A stretch of DNA of 64,000 nucleotides from Pelagibius sp. Its GTDB lineage: Bacteria; Pseudomonadota; Alphaproteobacteria; Kiloniellales; Kiloniellaceae. This document shows positions 1 to 8,400 of the stretch, piece after piece. Both the position numbers and the translations under genes were made by a program. Position 1 is the first letter of the stretch. Every line of letters begins with the position of its first letter. Below the pieces are notes generated by a model. That model did not search any database. It was not told the origin of the DNA and was given only the letters and a program-made list of their open reading frames with translations. Location of the stretch: contig NZ_JANQKD010000012.1 in assembly GCF_028281305.1 (NCBI RefSeq), positions 1-64,000 on the forward strand, in the 5' to 3' direction.

Positions 1-1
1 C

Positions 2-364
<363 letters not shown>

Positions 365-423
365 AGTGGGCTGGCAGAGGTCGGGACTTCACCAGCCCGA
401 AACGGCCTGTCTGTCGCCGCCCC

Positions 424-455
424 AGGTCCGTCCCCCCGACCGGCCAGCCGGACCT
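424..455. terminator. Inverted repeat between convergent ligA and the cio operon
   Basis: AGGTCCG at 424-430 pairs with CGGACCT at 449-455, with an 18-nt loop. The repeat sits between the ligA stop (364) and the stop of the last cio gene (455), where converging transcripts would end. There is no T-run on either side, so it is a hairpin whose terminator role is inferred from position. Confidence 0.35.
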
Positions 456-559
456 CAGGGCGCAAGCACAAGCTTGATCGCATAGCCGAGGGTGCCGATG
501 GTCAGGACACCCGCCGCCCAGAGCGCGACGAACCAGAGAAACCGGCGCAGGCGTCCCAT
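455..559 (-). CDS. DUF2474/CydX-like small subunit of bd-type oxidase (34 aa)
   Basis: A 34-residue single-span membrane peptide, MGRLRRFLWFVALWAAGV in its first half, with a positively charged start followed by one hydrophobic segment. Small proteins of this kind (CydX in classical bd oxidases, DUF2474 in the cyanide-insensitive group) bind the CydA/CydB core and stabilise it. Its ATG overlaps the TGA of cioB (ATGA at 559-562 on the minus strand), which implies translational coupling and a third operon gene. The W-rich span and its position after cydB favour the DUF2474 group. The gene is short and easily missed by annotation. Confidence 0.75.
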   Translation of the reverse strand: MGRLRRFLWFVALWAAGVLTIGTLGYAIKLVLAP

Positions 560-1563
560 CAGTGATAACCCTCCGAGGGATCGACCTTGCCGCGGAACAC
601 CCAGTAGGCGTAAGCCGTGTATCCGAGGATGATGGGGATCAGGAAAGCCGCGCCGGCCAACAGGAAACCCAGGCTCGCGTCGGGCGCGGCCGCCTGCCAG
701 ATGGTGACTCCGGGCGGCACCATGTAAGGGTAGAAACTGATGCCGATGCCCGTGTAGCAGAGAACGAAGAGCCCCAACGATGCGAGGAACGGCAGAGCAT
801 CGCGCTGCGTCGCCAGCCCGCGGTAGATGAGCCAGGCACAGGCCAGCACCAGAGCCGGAACAATGAGGCTGAACACCGCCGTCGGCCAGGCAAACCAGCG
901 TTCGAGATAGACGGGATTGAGAAACGGCGTCACGAGGCTGACGACAGCAATCGCGATCAGGGTCGACACCGCCAGCACCGGGGAGAGACTCCGCGCGCGG
1001 TCTTGCAACGCGCCCTCGGTCTTCATCACCAGCCAGGTCGCGCCCAGCAGCCCGTAGCCGGCCACCAGCGCGAGGCCGGTCAGCAGCGTGAAGGGTGTCA
1101 GCCAGTCCCACCAGCCACCGGCATAGGCACGATCGACCACCTCGATGCCCTGCACCAGGGCGCCCAGTGCGATGCCTTGCGCGAAGGCGGCGAGAAGGGA
1201 GCCACCGGCAAAGCCCCAGTCCCAAAGGAACTTGCCACGCCGGGTGCGCCAGCGGAACTCGAAGGAAACGCCGCGAAAGATGAGGCCGATCAGCATGGCA
1301 ATGAGCGGCGCGTAAAGCGCCGGAAGGATGGTCGCGTAGGCGAGCGGAAAGACGGCATAGAGCCCGCCGCCGCCGAGCACCAGCCAGGTCTCGTTGCCGT
1401 CCCACACGGGCGCGACGGAGTTCATGGCGAGATCGCGGTCCCCTTCGCTCTTCATCAGCGGAAAGAGAATGCCGACCCCGAGGTCGAAGCCGTCGAGGAC
1501 GACATAGGCCAGCACGGCGAAGGCGATCAGTCCGGCCCAGATGAACGGAAGATCGAGTTCCAT
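559..1563 (-). CDS. cioB: Cytochrome bd-type (CIO) quinol oxidase subunit II
   Basis: A 334-residue integral membrane subunit of a bd-type quinol oxidase, which reduces O2 with electrons from quinol without pumping protons. The N-terminus MELDLPFIWAGLIAF runs into VLDGFDLGVGILFP, the signature of CydB/CioB, followed by NSVAPVWDGNETWLVLGGG and RGVSFEFR, all family hallmarks. About eight to nine hydrophobic spans can be seen. The start at 1563 is preceded by AAGGAGGAG on the minus strand at good spacing; the open frame continues further upstream inside cioA but without a ribosome site. It lies 13 bp after cioA and overlaps the small third subunit. Confidence 0.95.
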   Translation of the reverse strand: MELDLPFIWAGLIAFAVLAYVVLDGFDLGVGILFPLMKSEGDRDLAMNSVAPVWDGNETWLVLGGGGLYAVFPLAYATILPALYAPLIAMLIGLIFRGVSFEFRWRTRRGKFLWDWGFAGGSLLAAFAQGIALGALVQGIEVVDRAYAGGWWDWLTPFTLLTGLALVAGYGLLGATWLVMKTEGALQDRARSLSPVLAVSTLIAIAVVSLVTPFLNPVYLERWFAWPTAVFSLIVPALVLACAWLIYRGLATQRDALPFLASLGLFVLCYTGIGISFYPYMVPPGVTIWQAAAPDASLGFLLAGAAFLIPIILGYTAYAYWVFRGKVDPSEGYH

Positions 1564-1576
1564 GACATGCTCCTCC

Positions 1577-2986
1577 TTATCGGGCCGGGCGGATGAGACG
1601 GTCCGGGTCGATGGCCGGCGCCGGGGTAATGCCGGCGGCGCGCACGGGACCGATGTCTTCGTCGATTCCGATATCCGGGCGCTTGGCCATGAGCCGCAGG
1701 ATGTAAAAGGTCCCGGCTCCGAAGACCGCGAAGTAGACGAGGATGAAAGCGACGAGCGAAGCGCCGACCGCTGCGGCATCCAGCGGTGAGACGGACTCCG
1801 CCGTCCGTAACAGGCCCTGCACGGTCCAGGGCTGCCGGCCGACCTCCGTCGTCACCCATCCCGCAAGCACGGCCAGGAATCCCGAAGGCGCCAGGAGGAC
1901 GGCAGCGCGCTGCAGCCAACGCGCTTGATAGAAAACACCGCGCAGCCGCGCCCAGGCGCTCCAGAGACCCAGCCCCACCATGGCAAGGCCCAGGCCGACC
2001 ATCAGGCGGAAACTCCAGAAAACGATCTCGGCCGGCGGTCGTTCGTCCCGCGGCCAGGCCTTGAGGCCCTGCACCTCGCCTTCCCAGTCATGAGTCAGGA
2101 TCAGCGATCCCAGGTTCGGGATTTCCACCGCATAGCGCGTTTCCGCGGCGTCGTCGTCCGGCAGGCCGAAGAGAATCAGGGGAGCGCCTTTTTGGGTCTC
2201 GTAGTGGCCTTCCATCGCCGCCACCTTCGCCGGCTGATGCTCCAGGGTGTTGAGGCCATGCAGGTCGCCGGCGACGACCTGCAGCGGAGCCACGATCAGA
2301 GCCATCCACATGGCCATCGAGAACATGATCCGCGCACCCTCGTCGCGTGGTGCACGCAACAGGTGCCAGGCGCCGACCCCGCCGACCACCAGGGCCGTCG
2401 TCAGATAGGCTGCCAGCACCATGTGCACCAGGCGATAGGGAAAGGAAGGATTGAAAACAATGGCCCACCAGTCGTCGGGAACGAACTGACCGGCAGCATT
2501 GACCGCAAAGCCGGCCGGCGTCTGCATCCAGGAGTTCACCGAGAGAATCCAGAACGCGGAGAACAGCGTGCCGGCGGCAACCATCAACGTCGAAAAGAAG
2601 TGCAGCCTGGGGCCGACACGGTTCAGTCCGAAGAGCATGACGCCGAGAAAGCCGGCTTCCAGAAAGAAAGCGCTCAGTACTTCGTAGCCCATGAGCGGCC
2701 CCAGGATGGGACCGGTCTTGTCGGCAAAGACGCTCCAGTTGGTGCCGAACTGATAGCTCATGACGATGCCCGAGACGACGCCCATGCCGAAGGCAACGGC
2801 GAAAATGGTTTTCCAGTAGTGGAAAACCTCTATGTAGCGCTTGTCCTTCGTCCAGAGCCACAACCCTTCCAGTACCGCCAGATAGCTGGCCAGGCCGATG
2901 GTGAAGGCGGGAAAGATGATGTGCGCGGAGACCGTGAAAGCGAACTGTATACGCGCCAGAAGAACGGCATCGAAATAGGCGAACAT
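1577..2986 (-). CDS. cioA: Cytochrome bd-type (CIO) quinol oxidase subunit I
   Basis: A 469-residue haem-carrying subunit of a bd-type terminal oxidase. Conserved features: His22 (haem ligand region), GYEVLSAFFLEAGF with Glu102 and Glu110, His188 in YRLVHM, the quinol-site motif QPAKVAAMEG (about 251-260), FWSFRLMVGLG containing the Met haem ligand near 329, and GWVTTEVGRQPW. The quinol loop is short and has GLKAWPRDERPP, typical of the cyanide-insensitive (CioA) branch rather than E. coli CydA. It is first in the operon cioA-cioB-small subunit. A role in respiration under low oxygen or cyanide/nitric-oxide stress is inferred from the family. Confidence 0.95.
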   Translation of the reverse strand: MFAYFDAVLLARIQFAFTVSAHIIFPAFTIGLASYLAVLEGLWLWTKDKRYIEVFHYWKTIFAVAFGMGVVSGIVMSYQFGTNWSVFADKTGPILGPLMGYEVLSAFFLEAGFLGVMLFGLNRVGPRLHFFSTLMVAAGTLFSAFWILSVNSWMQTPAGFAVNAAGQFVPDDWWAIVFNPSFPYRLVHMVLAAYLTTALVVGGVGAWHLLRAPRDEGARIMFSMAMWMALIVAPLQVVAGDLHGLNTLEHQPAKVAAMEGHYETQKGAPLILFGLPDDDAAETRYAVEIPNLGSLILTHDWEGEVQGLKAWPRDERPPAEIVFWSFRLMVGLGLAMVGLGLWSAWARLRGVFYQARWLQRAAVLLAPSGFLAVLAGWVTTEVGRQPWTVQGLLRTAESVSPLDAAAVGASLVAFILVYFAVFGAGTFYILRLMAKRPDIGIDEDIGPVRAAGITPAPAIDPDRLIRPAR

Positions 2987-3612
2987 GGGACTGCGACTCT
3001 CGAAAGTTGTTAATCGAAGCGCCTAGGAGCCGAGAGCAGCCTTTTTCTACGGCGGCGGGATCGATATCCATGGTCGCTTCGACGGCGCGGCTGTCAAGCC
3101 AGGGCGGTTTCTAACCGGCGGCCGCAGCCCGCTCTGTAACTATGTCACAGGGGCGCGGCGCATCACAGTGACACAAAGAGTCGCAGGGCAAGCGCCACGC
3201 AGAGAAACCCCGGAAAGGCCCCGGGCAGACCACAGACAGCGAACGGCGGTGGGGCAGGATGTCGCAGCCGCCATGCAGCACGCAACAGCACCCGCCCCTT
3301 CGGCCGTTTCGTCGGAAGCCTCGGCGCCGACACCGGCTCTAAGGCCAAGAAGGCCGGACAGCACGGCATTGCCAAGCTCAGCGAAGAGGAATGGCAGACC
3401 CTGATCGGACGAAACGCCCTGCGAGAGGACCTGCCTCTCTTGTTGTTGAGGCCGGGCCAGCCTTTCCAGCCCGGAGTCCAAGGATGAGCTGCTTCCTGCC
3501 GTAAGAGGTCATTGCTGACAGTCAACCGCAGTGACAGGAACGAGCCCTTCAACGACCTCGGTCTTCTGCGGAAAGTACCGGGTTCAAAAGGCTTCTCTGC
3601 CTTTCGATGCGA
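2987..3612. other. Gene-poor region upstream of cioA containing a ligA remnant
   Basis: No intact gene is seen here. The region should hold the cioA promoter on the minus strand. TGTCAC at 3143-3148 and GTGACA at 3168-3173 form a separated inverted repeat that could be an operator. A 90-bp copy of the ligA 3' end lies at 3320-3409. The rest has lower GC than the flanks and reads as decayed sequence. Confidence 0.6.
3320..3409 (+). pseudogene. Decayed duplicate of the ligA 3' end
   Basis: Aligned by eye to ligA 272-361, this stretch matches over 90 bases with 10 mismatches and no gap; the last 32 bases (from CTCAGCGAAGAG) are identical. In frame it reads LGADTGSKAKKAGQHG then [10 protein letters not shown], the BRCT tail of LigA, but the stop codon is lost (TGA to CGA), so the frame runs on. 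No similarity to ligA is apparent upstream. It is a fragment left by a duplication or rearrangement that placed the cio operon between the two copies. Confidence 0.85.
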
Positions 3613-4389
3613 TCACTTGACGACAGTTTGAAAGAATCGATCAATCGACGCTGCGGTGTCTTGCGGCTGCTCTACCATCGGCCAGTGACCGGCGTTCTGA
3701 TAGATCTCATTCGGAATACCGCTGCCAGATATCCATTCCTGCGTCTCAGGAGGAGTGCTTGCCCGGGACCAGTAGTAGAGGCTTGGATGAGAGAGAGCCT
3801 GGAAGGCTTTACCGAGTCGATTGCCTTCACTCACGAACTTAGCATCCCTTCCGAGAGTCCACATTGTCGCCGCGTCACCGACGCAAGACCCTGCATAGTA
3901 GTGCCGAAAGGCATGAGAGGATTGACCGAGCTCCCAGATCTCCATGAGAAAAGCCTCTTTGAACGACCGGGGGTCATCGAAGTCGCAGGCTCTCCCGGTG
4001 AACATCGCATCGGCGGGCGTCAGATTGCCCTCGATGGAAAAAACGCCGGAAACCCTGTCACCGAGCAAAGACGCAACCTCGACAGCCATGGAGCCGGCAA
4101 TTGAGTGGCCGACCAAACCAATGGGCTGCCTTGTCCACAAGCCGCCCAGCAGATCGGCCAATGCCTTGGAGAACTGCGCGAAGGTCTGAACGTCAGGTCG
4201 GGCCGGCGAACCACCAAACCCCCAGAGATCGACGGCAATCAGCCTATAGGTCTCAGCAAGCTTGCTTGAGAGGAGATAATCATAGCAATGGCTGGAATCG
4301 CCGAAGGCATGGAGCAAAACAATTGGCGGTGACTCCTCATGCCCGACCGTCCTCAACAGGGCGCCGTGCCCAACACTGATTTCGATCAT
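3613..4389 (-). CDS. Alpha/beta-fold hydrolase
   Basis: A 258-residue alpha/beta hydrolase. Visible are the oxyanion motif HAFG (27-30), the strand VDLWGFGGS, the nucleophile elbow GHSIAG with Ser96, and the C-terminal catalytic His235 in NAGHWPMVEQP. The acid residue is not clear by eye. The substrate cannot be predicted; the family includes esterases, haloperoxidase-like enzymes and C-C hydrolases. Its ATG overlaps the stop of the upstream YdhR-like gene (ATGA at 4386-4389), so the two are cotranscribed. GC is lower than in the surroundings (33 of 60 bases in 3661-3720), suggesting a transferred pair. Confidence 0.85.
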   Translation of the reverse strand: MIEISVGHGALLRTVGHEESPPIVLLHAFGDSSHCYDYLLSSKLAETYRLIAVDLWGFGGSPARPDVQTFAQFSKALADLLGGLWTRQPIGLVGHSIAGSMAVEVASLLGDRVSGVFSIEGNLTPADAMFTGRACDFDDPRSFKEAFLMEIWELGQSSHAFRHYYAGSCVGDAATMWTLGRDAKFVSEGNRLGKAFQALSHPSLYYWSRASTPPETQEWISGSGIPNEIYQNAGHWPMVEQPQDTAASIDRFFQTVVK

Positions 4390-4730
4390 TCAGCGTCGGC
4401 CCACGGGGGATCGACGCGTTTTCCGTCAACCCGAACCTCGTCGGCCACGTTGTCCAATACGACAGGGTTGTCGAACAGGGTAAGGGTAGGCCGCGCGCCA
4501 AAGCGACTTTGCATCCAATCAGCCCAGCCGTCGTTGAACCAGGCTTCGGCGTCCTCTTTGGTGGCGAACTCATAGATGCCCCCACCTCCGGCTTCGCTGT
4601 TCAGGAAGTACTTCCGCTTGAGCCCTTTCACGTCATGGAAAATCTTGGTCGCCTCAACAGATTGCTTGACGACAAAGTCGTGATCACGTTTTGGCTCATC
4701 GAGGGGTATTTGAACGAATGCGATAATCAA
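4386..4730 (-). CDS. YdhR-like monooxygenase / dimeric alpha-beta barrel protein
   Basis: A 114-residue protein starting MIIAFVQIPLDEP, with KGLKRKYFLNSEAGGGGIYEF and EDAEAWFN, which resembles the YdhR family of small ferredoxin-like (dimeric alpha/beta barrel) monooxygenases. The length is typical (about 100-115). These proteins are proposed to act on aromatic or polyketide-like substrates without a cofactor. It precedes and overlaps the alpha/beta hydrolase by ATGA, suggesting one two-step pathway. The exact reaction is not known. Confidence 0.75.
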   Translation of the reverse strand: MIIAFVQIPLDEPKRDHDFVVKQSVEATKIFHDVKGLKRKYFLNSEAGGGGIYEFATKEDAEAWFNDGWADWMQSRFGARPTLTLFDNPVVLDNVADEVRVDGKRVDPPWADAE

Positions 4731-4957
4731 AAGCTGTAGCCTTCAGGTGATTTCGGCGCAGCGTCAGCATAGCCGGCGGTGCGAATGTCCGCAATCAGAC
4801 GCGCTTTGGACATCAGCGCACTGGCCGCTTTGTCCCGCACAGCGTTCGTGTTGCCCGGTAGCAGTGACCGCTTCGGCTCGCTTTCGGCTCTTCCACCTTA
4901 CCGCCGGCGTTGTCACCGCACGGCACCTGACAGCGCGGGGCGACGGCGCCAGCCCCC

Positions 4958-5701
4958 TCACCGTGTCGCGTACTGGCGGACCATATGGCCGCCGTCGACA
5001 TCGAGCACGACGCCGGTGGTGAAGCTGTTGGTCATCAGGAAGAGAACGGATTGAGCGACTTCATCCGTCTCGCCGACCCGGCCCAGCGGCAGCGACTCGC
5101 CGGTCGCTTCGTACATGCGCTCGCGCGCCTCGGCGGGCATGGCAGCATAGGCCTCGGAGCGTACCATGCCCGGCGATACGCAGTTGACGCGGATTGCGGG
5201 GCCGAGTTCCAGCGCCAGCGCCCGGGTCAGACCCTCGACGGCGCCGTTGACCGCCCCCAGGCCGGCGCAGTTGAGGCCGGGGCGCCGGCTGAGCACGCCG
5301 GAGAAGAAGGTGATGGAGCCGCCGTCGCCGATCTGCGGCAGGGCGGCCCGCGCAGTCTGGTAGGGCCCGAAGAACTTGGCCTCGAACATGCCGGTGAGCG
5401 CCGCCATCTCCATCTCGGCAAAGGAGCCGTGGGCAGCGCTGGAAGCCGAAATGACCAGGTGGTCGAGCGGCCCCAGGGCGCCGGCCCAGGCGGCAACGCC
5501 CCGCGGATCGGTCATGTCGAGCGGCACGGCGGCGGTCCCGCCGCCGATGGCCTGCGCGACCTCGGCCAGCCTGTCGCGGTTGCGGCTCGACAGTGTCACC
5601 CTTGCGCCCTGCGCTGCGGCGGCCTGCGCCGTGGCGCGGCCGATGCCGCTGCCGCCGCCGACCACCACCACGTGTTTTCCCGTGAGATCCGGCCCGCCCA
5701 T
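4958..5701 (-). CDS. Atypical SDR-family protein lacking the catalytic Tyr-Lys pair
   Basis: A 247-residue Rossmann protein of the short-chain dehydrogenase/reductase family. The nucleotide-binding turn GGGSGIG (15-21) is intact, and Ser134 sits at the catalytic Ser position. Where classical SDRs have YxxxK before the AAxEGLTRALA helix, this protein has Leu148-Gly-Ala-Val-Asn152, so both Tyr and Lys are replaced. The NNAG motif is also replaced (ISASS). It lies 20 bp downstream of the F420-reductase-like gene on the same strand, so the two probably form an operon. A dehydrogenase role is doubtful; NAD(P) binding or a non-classical reduction is possible. Confidence 0.85.
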   Translation of the reverse strand: MGGPDLTGKHVVVVGGGSGIGRATAQAAAAQGARVTLSSRNRDRLAEVAQAIGGGTAAVPLDMTDPRGVAAWAGALGPLDHLVISASSAAHGSFAEMEMAALTGMFEAKFFGPYQTARAALPQIGDGGSITFFSGVLSRRPGLNCAGLGAVNGAVEGLTRALALELGPAIRVNCVSPGMVRSEAYAAMPAEARERMYEATGESLPLGRVGETDEVAQSVLFLMTNSFTTGVVLDVDGGHMVRQYATR

Positions 5702-5721
5702 GCCCGTCGTCTCTCCTTTGC

Positions 5722-6369
5722 TCAGCGCACCGGCTTCACTTCCGGCTGGATGAAGTTGAGGATCGTCTGCGGGTCGCGGCCGGCAAAGAGAAACTTGATG
5801 ACGATCGCCGCGGCCGCCTCAAGCTGGTAGGCATGGGCGTTGCCGCCGAGCTTCAGGGGCTCGGCGCCGACGTCTCGGATCAGGTCCGCGATGGTCTCCG
5901 TCGCGCGTTCGGTCTCGGCGGTGAAGAGGGTCACCATGGGCCGCCCGTCGTAGGTCATCTCCGGGTTCGCCCAGACGGCGGCCTGGGCCATGTTGAAGGC
6001 CTTGCCGATCTCGGCGCCGGGCAGCACCGCTTCCAAAGCCTGCGTCAGCGAGCGGCCGTCCTCGCGCGTGGTCAGAAAGGTCTCGGTGCTGACCGGGTTG
6101 TTGATGTCGATCACCACCTTGCCGGCGAAGACATCGTCGCCCCCGGCCTGCGCGACGGCGTCGAGCGCATCTTCCCAGCGGGTGGCGAGCACCACCACGT
6201 CGCCGAACTCGGCTGCCTGGCGGGCGTTGCCCGCCTGGGCGCCGTAGTCGGCGGCGACCAGCGCCGCCTTCCCCAGGTCCCTGGCGCTGAACAGCAGGTC
6301 ATGCTTGCCCTGCCACTTGCCGGCCAGGGCGCGGGCCATGCTGCCGCTGCCGATGAATCCGATTTTCAT
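5722..6369 (-). CDS. NADPH-dependent F420 reductase-like oxidoreductase
   Basis: A 215-residue protein with an N-terminal Rossmann fold, MKIGFIGSGSMARALAG, and a FSARD loop suited to NADP(H). VVVLATRWEDALDAV and DINNPVS follow the F420-dependent NADP reductase (FNO-like) pattern. Alphaproteobacteria generally lack F420, so the real electron partner is unknown; such proteins often act as general NADP reductases. The start at 6369 is preceded by AAAAGGA on the minus strand; a longer open frame upstream has no ribosome site. It leads a probable operon with the SDR gene and diverges from a LysR regulator that may control both. Confidence 0.85.
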   Translation of the reverse strand: MKIGFIGSGSMARALAGKWQGKHDLLFSARDLGKAALVAADYGAQAGNARQAAEFGDVVVLATRWEDALDAVAQAGGDDVFAGKVVIDINNPVSTETFLTTREDGRSLTQALEAVLPGAEIGKAFNMAQAAVWANPEMTYDGRPMVTLFTAETERATETIADLIRDVGAEPLKLGGNAHAYQLEAAAAIVIKFLFAGRDPQTILNFIQPEVKPVR

Positions 6370-6525
6370 GTTCACGGTCCTTTTCGTATCTGCTCTTCTC
6401 GCAATTGCCTTCCGACCGCTGCGGATGAGCGGCCGTTCACCGCGGAGATGCGGTGCTGCGGGATCTTTTTGAGTCTCAGGAATTGCCATCTGGCCACTCC
6501 CATTCGATAATTCAAATCGATGACA

Positions 6526-6542
6526 TTGATCTGATCTATCAA
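6526..6542. promoter_or_regulatory. Candidate LysR operator
   Basis: TTGAT at 6526-6530 and ATCAA at 6538-6542 are perfect inverted half-sites separated by 7 bases and contain the T-N11-A pattern of LysR sites. The element lies just before the LysR start codon in the divergent intergenic region. Autoregulation and control of the leftward operon are inferred. Confidence 0.4.
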
Positions 6543-6546
6543 TTCA

Positions 6547-7464
6547 ATGGATTTAAAGACGCTCGATCTCAACCTGCTGCGGTCCCTGGATGCGCTGCTC
6601 GACGAAGGGAGCGTAACCGCCGCGGCGCGCCGCGTCGGGGTCAGCCAGCCGGCGATGTCGGCCCAGCTTGCGCGCCTGCGGGCGCTGTTCGGCGATCCGT
6701 TGCTGGTCGCCTCGGGCCGCAGGATGGTGCCGAGTCTGCGCGCCGAGGCGCTCCGCGATCCCCTGCGCCGGCTTCTGCAGGACCTGGAGGGGCTGCTGCG
6801 CACCCAGGCGGCCTTCGAGCCGGCCACGGCTGAGAACACCTTCCGGCTCGGCGGCACGGATCATGTGCATGCCATGCTGTCGGGCGGCCTGGTCAGCCAC
6901 CTGCGCCGCCTCGCACCCGGGATCCGTCTGGCGATGATGCCGTTCCGGAGCGACAGGGCCTGGCTGGACCTGGAGTCCGGGCGCCTGGATGCAAGCATCG
7001 TCACCAGCTTCGTCACCCTCAACGATGCCAAGGCGCGCCCGCTGCTGCAGGAGCGCTTTGTCTTCGCGCAACGCAAGGGCCATCCGCGCGGTGCAACGCC
7101 GCCGGATCTGGGCGGCTTCTGCGCGCTGGACCACCTGCTCATTTCACCGGAGGGCGGCGGCTTCGTCGGCGCCGTCGACCGGGCGCTGGAGCAAATCGGA
7201 CGGGCCCGCCGGGTGCAGGTATCCCTGCCCAGCTTCCTGCTGGCCGCGCCCGTCATCGAAACCTCGGATCTTGTCTGCGTGTTTCCCGAGCGGCTCGCCA
7301 TGACCTGCGGCGCCAATCTCGACATTCTTCCCCTGCCGTTCGAGCTCGACGGCTTCGGCCTGCAGATGGTCTGGCATCCGCGCTGCCACAACGACCCGGC
7401 CCAGGTCTGGTTCAGAACCGCCGTCGTGGACTACGTGCGCCAGACGCCGGGTCTCGCGGCCTGA
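6547..7464 (+). CDS. LysR-family transcriptional regulator
   Basis: A 305-residue LysR-type regulator. The N-terminal winged helix contains LDLNLLRSLDALLDEGSVT, then SQPAMSAQLARLR and DPLLVASGRRM, the NodD/SyrM-like subgroup pattern. The remaining 200 residues form the ligand-binding domain. It is transcribed divergently from the F420-reductase-like/SDR pair with about 177 bp between starts, the normal arrangement for a LysR controlling its neighbour. No strong ribosome site precedes the ATG, and an inverted repeat overlaps the presumed leader. The inducer cannot be predicted. Confidence 0.92.
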   Translation: MDLKTLDLNLLRSLDALLDEGSVTAAARRVGVSQPAMSAQLARLRALFGDPLLVASGRRMVPSLRAEALRDPLRRLLQDLEGLLRTQAAFEPATAENTFRLGGTDHVHAMLSGGLVSHLRRLAPGIRLAMMPFRSDRAWLDLESGRLDASIVTSFVTLNDAKARPLLQERFVFAQRKGHPRGATPPDLGGFCALDHLLISPEGGGFVGAVDRALEQIGRARRVQVSLPSFLLAAPVIETSDLVCVFPERLAMTCGANLDILPLPFELDGFGLQMVWHPRCHNDPAQVWFRTAVVDYVRQTPGLAA

Positions 7465-7513
7465 CGTCAGACCTCCTGCGCCGCGCCCTGAGGCGCAATG
7501 TCGCGGGGCATTC

Positions 7514-7530
7514 CGGTGACTTTGTCACCG
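7514..7530. promoter_or_regulatory. Palindrome upstream of peroxiredoxin gene
   Basis: CGGTGAC at 7514-7520 and GTCACCG at 7524-7530 form a perfect inverted repeat with a TTT spacer, 110 bases before the peroxiredoxin start. It could be an operator. A separate weak hairpin (TGCGCC 7477-7482 / GGCGCA 7492-7497) may terminate the LysR transcript. Confidence 0.35.
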
Positions 7531-7640
7531 ACCGCCCGCCAGCGGCGCTCTAGACAGGCGCGAGAGCGTCAGAGGCCGCCCGTCCCGCGGCGCGGAAACA
7601 CTCTGCGCAGCATCACTCACTCACGAAGGAGCATTCCGAA

Positions 7641-8300
7641 GTGTCCAAGGACGACTCACAACCGCAATCCGCGATGCCACAGCTCAATGCGCCGGCGCCG
7701 GCCTTCGAGGTCAAGACCACGGCCGGCCGTCGATCGCTCGCAGACTACCGCGGGCGCTGGCTGGTGCTGTTCTCGCACCCGGCGGACTTCACCCCGGTCT
7801 GCACGACCGAGTTCATCGCCTTTGCCAGGGCATATGACGAGTTTCAGGCCCTGAACTGCGATCTGCTGGGGCTCTCCATTGACAGCCGGTTCGCGCATCT
7901 TGCCTGGATGCGAAACATCAAGGAGACCTTCGGCGTCGAGATCCCCTTCCCGATCATCGAAGACCTCTCGATGACGGTGGCGCAGGCCTACGGCATGATT
8001 CAGCCGGGCGCCAGCGACACCTCGGCGGTGCGGGCGACTTTTCTCATCGACCCCGAGGGCATGCTGCGCGCCATGGTCTATTACCCCATGAGCAACGGCC
8101 GTTCGGTACCGGAACTCCTGCGGCTGCTCGAAGCCATGCAGACCAGCGATGTCCACGGCGTCGCCACCCCGGAAGGCTGGCAGCCCGGTGACAAGGTGAT
8201 CGTGCCGCCGCCGCAAACCGCCGAAGAGGCTGAGGCGCGCCGGCAAGAGGGCTACGAGTACACCGACTGGTACTTCTGCAAAAAGGAAATCGCGGCCTAA
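7641..8300 (+). CDS. Peroxiredoxin (AhpC/TSA, Prx6-like)
   Basis: A 219-residue thiol peroxidase that reduces peroxides. The peroxidatic site FTPVCTTEF carries Cys54 with the preceding Thr51-Pro52; Cys73 and Cys213 (in WYFCKK) are further candidates for resolution. Length and the C-terminal extension GWQPGDKVIVPPP fit the Prx6 or archaeal-type subgroup rather than short AhpC. The start is GTG with AAGGAG upstream (7626-7631). There is no signal peptide, so it acts in the cytoplasm. The next gene encodes a small exported DsrE-like protein on the same strand, separated by a tandem repeat. Confidence 0.93.
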   Translation: MSKDDSQPQSAMPQLNAPAPAFEVKTTAGRRSLADYRGRWLVLFSHPADFTPVCTTEFIAFARAYDEFQALNCDLLGLSIDSRFAHLAWMRNIKETFGVEIPFPIIEDLSMTVAQAYGMIQPGASDTSAVRATFLIDPEGMLRAMVYYPMSNGRSVPELLRLLEAMQTSDVHGVATPEGWQPGDKVIVPPPQTAEEAEARRQEGYEYTDWYFCKKEIAA

Positions 8301-8305
8301 GGCCC

Positions 8306-8357
8306 GGAGCCTGGGACCTGGAGCCTGGGACCTGGAGCCTGGGACCTGGAGCCTGGG
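8306..8357. repeat. 14-bp tandem repeat, about 3.7 copies
   Basis: The unit GGAGCCTGGGACCT is repeated perfectly at 8306-8319, 8320-8333 and 8334-8347, followed by a partial copy to 8357. It lies directly after the peroxiredoxin stop codon and 43 bases before the DsrE-like gene. Such a period could vary by slippage. Confidence 0.9.
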
Positions 8358-8400
8358 CGAACTCCAGTCCGCCTTTCCCGATCAACAAGGAGAAGACGTC

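Noticed and set aside
4731-4957. Short open frames between the YdhR-like and SDR genes
   Set aside because: Arg/Ala/Ser-rich in all frames, no ribosome site and no similarity recognised; treated as intergenic.
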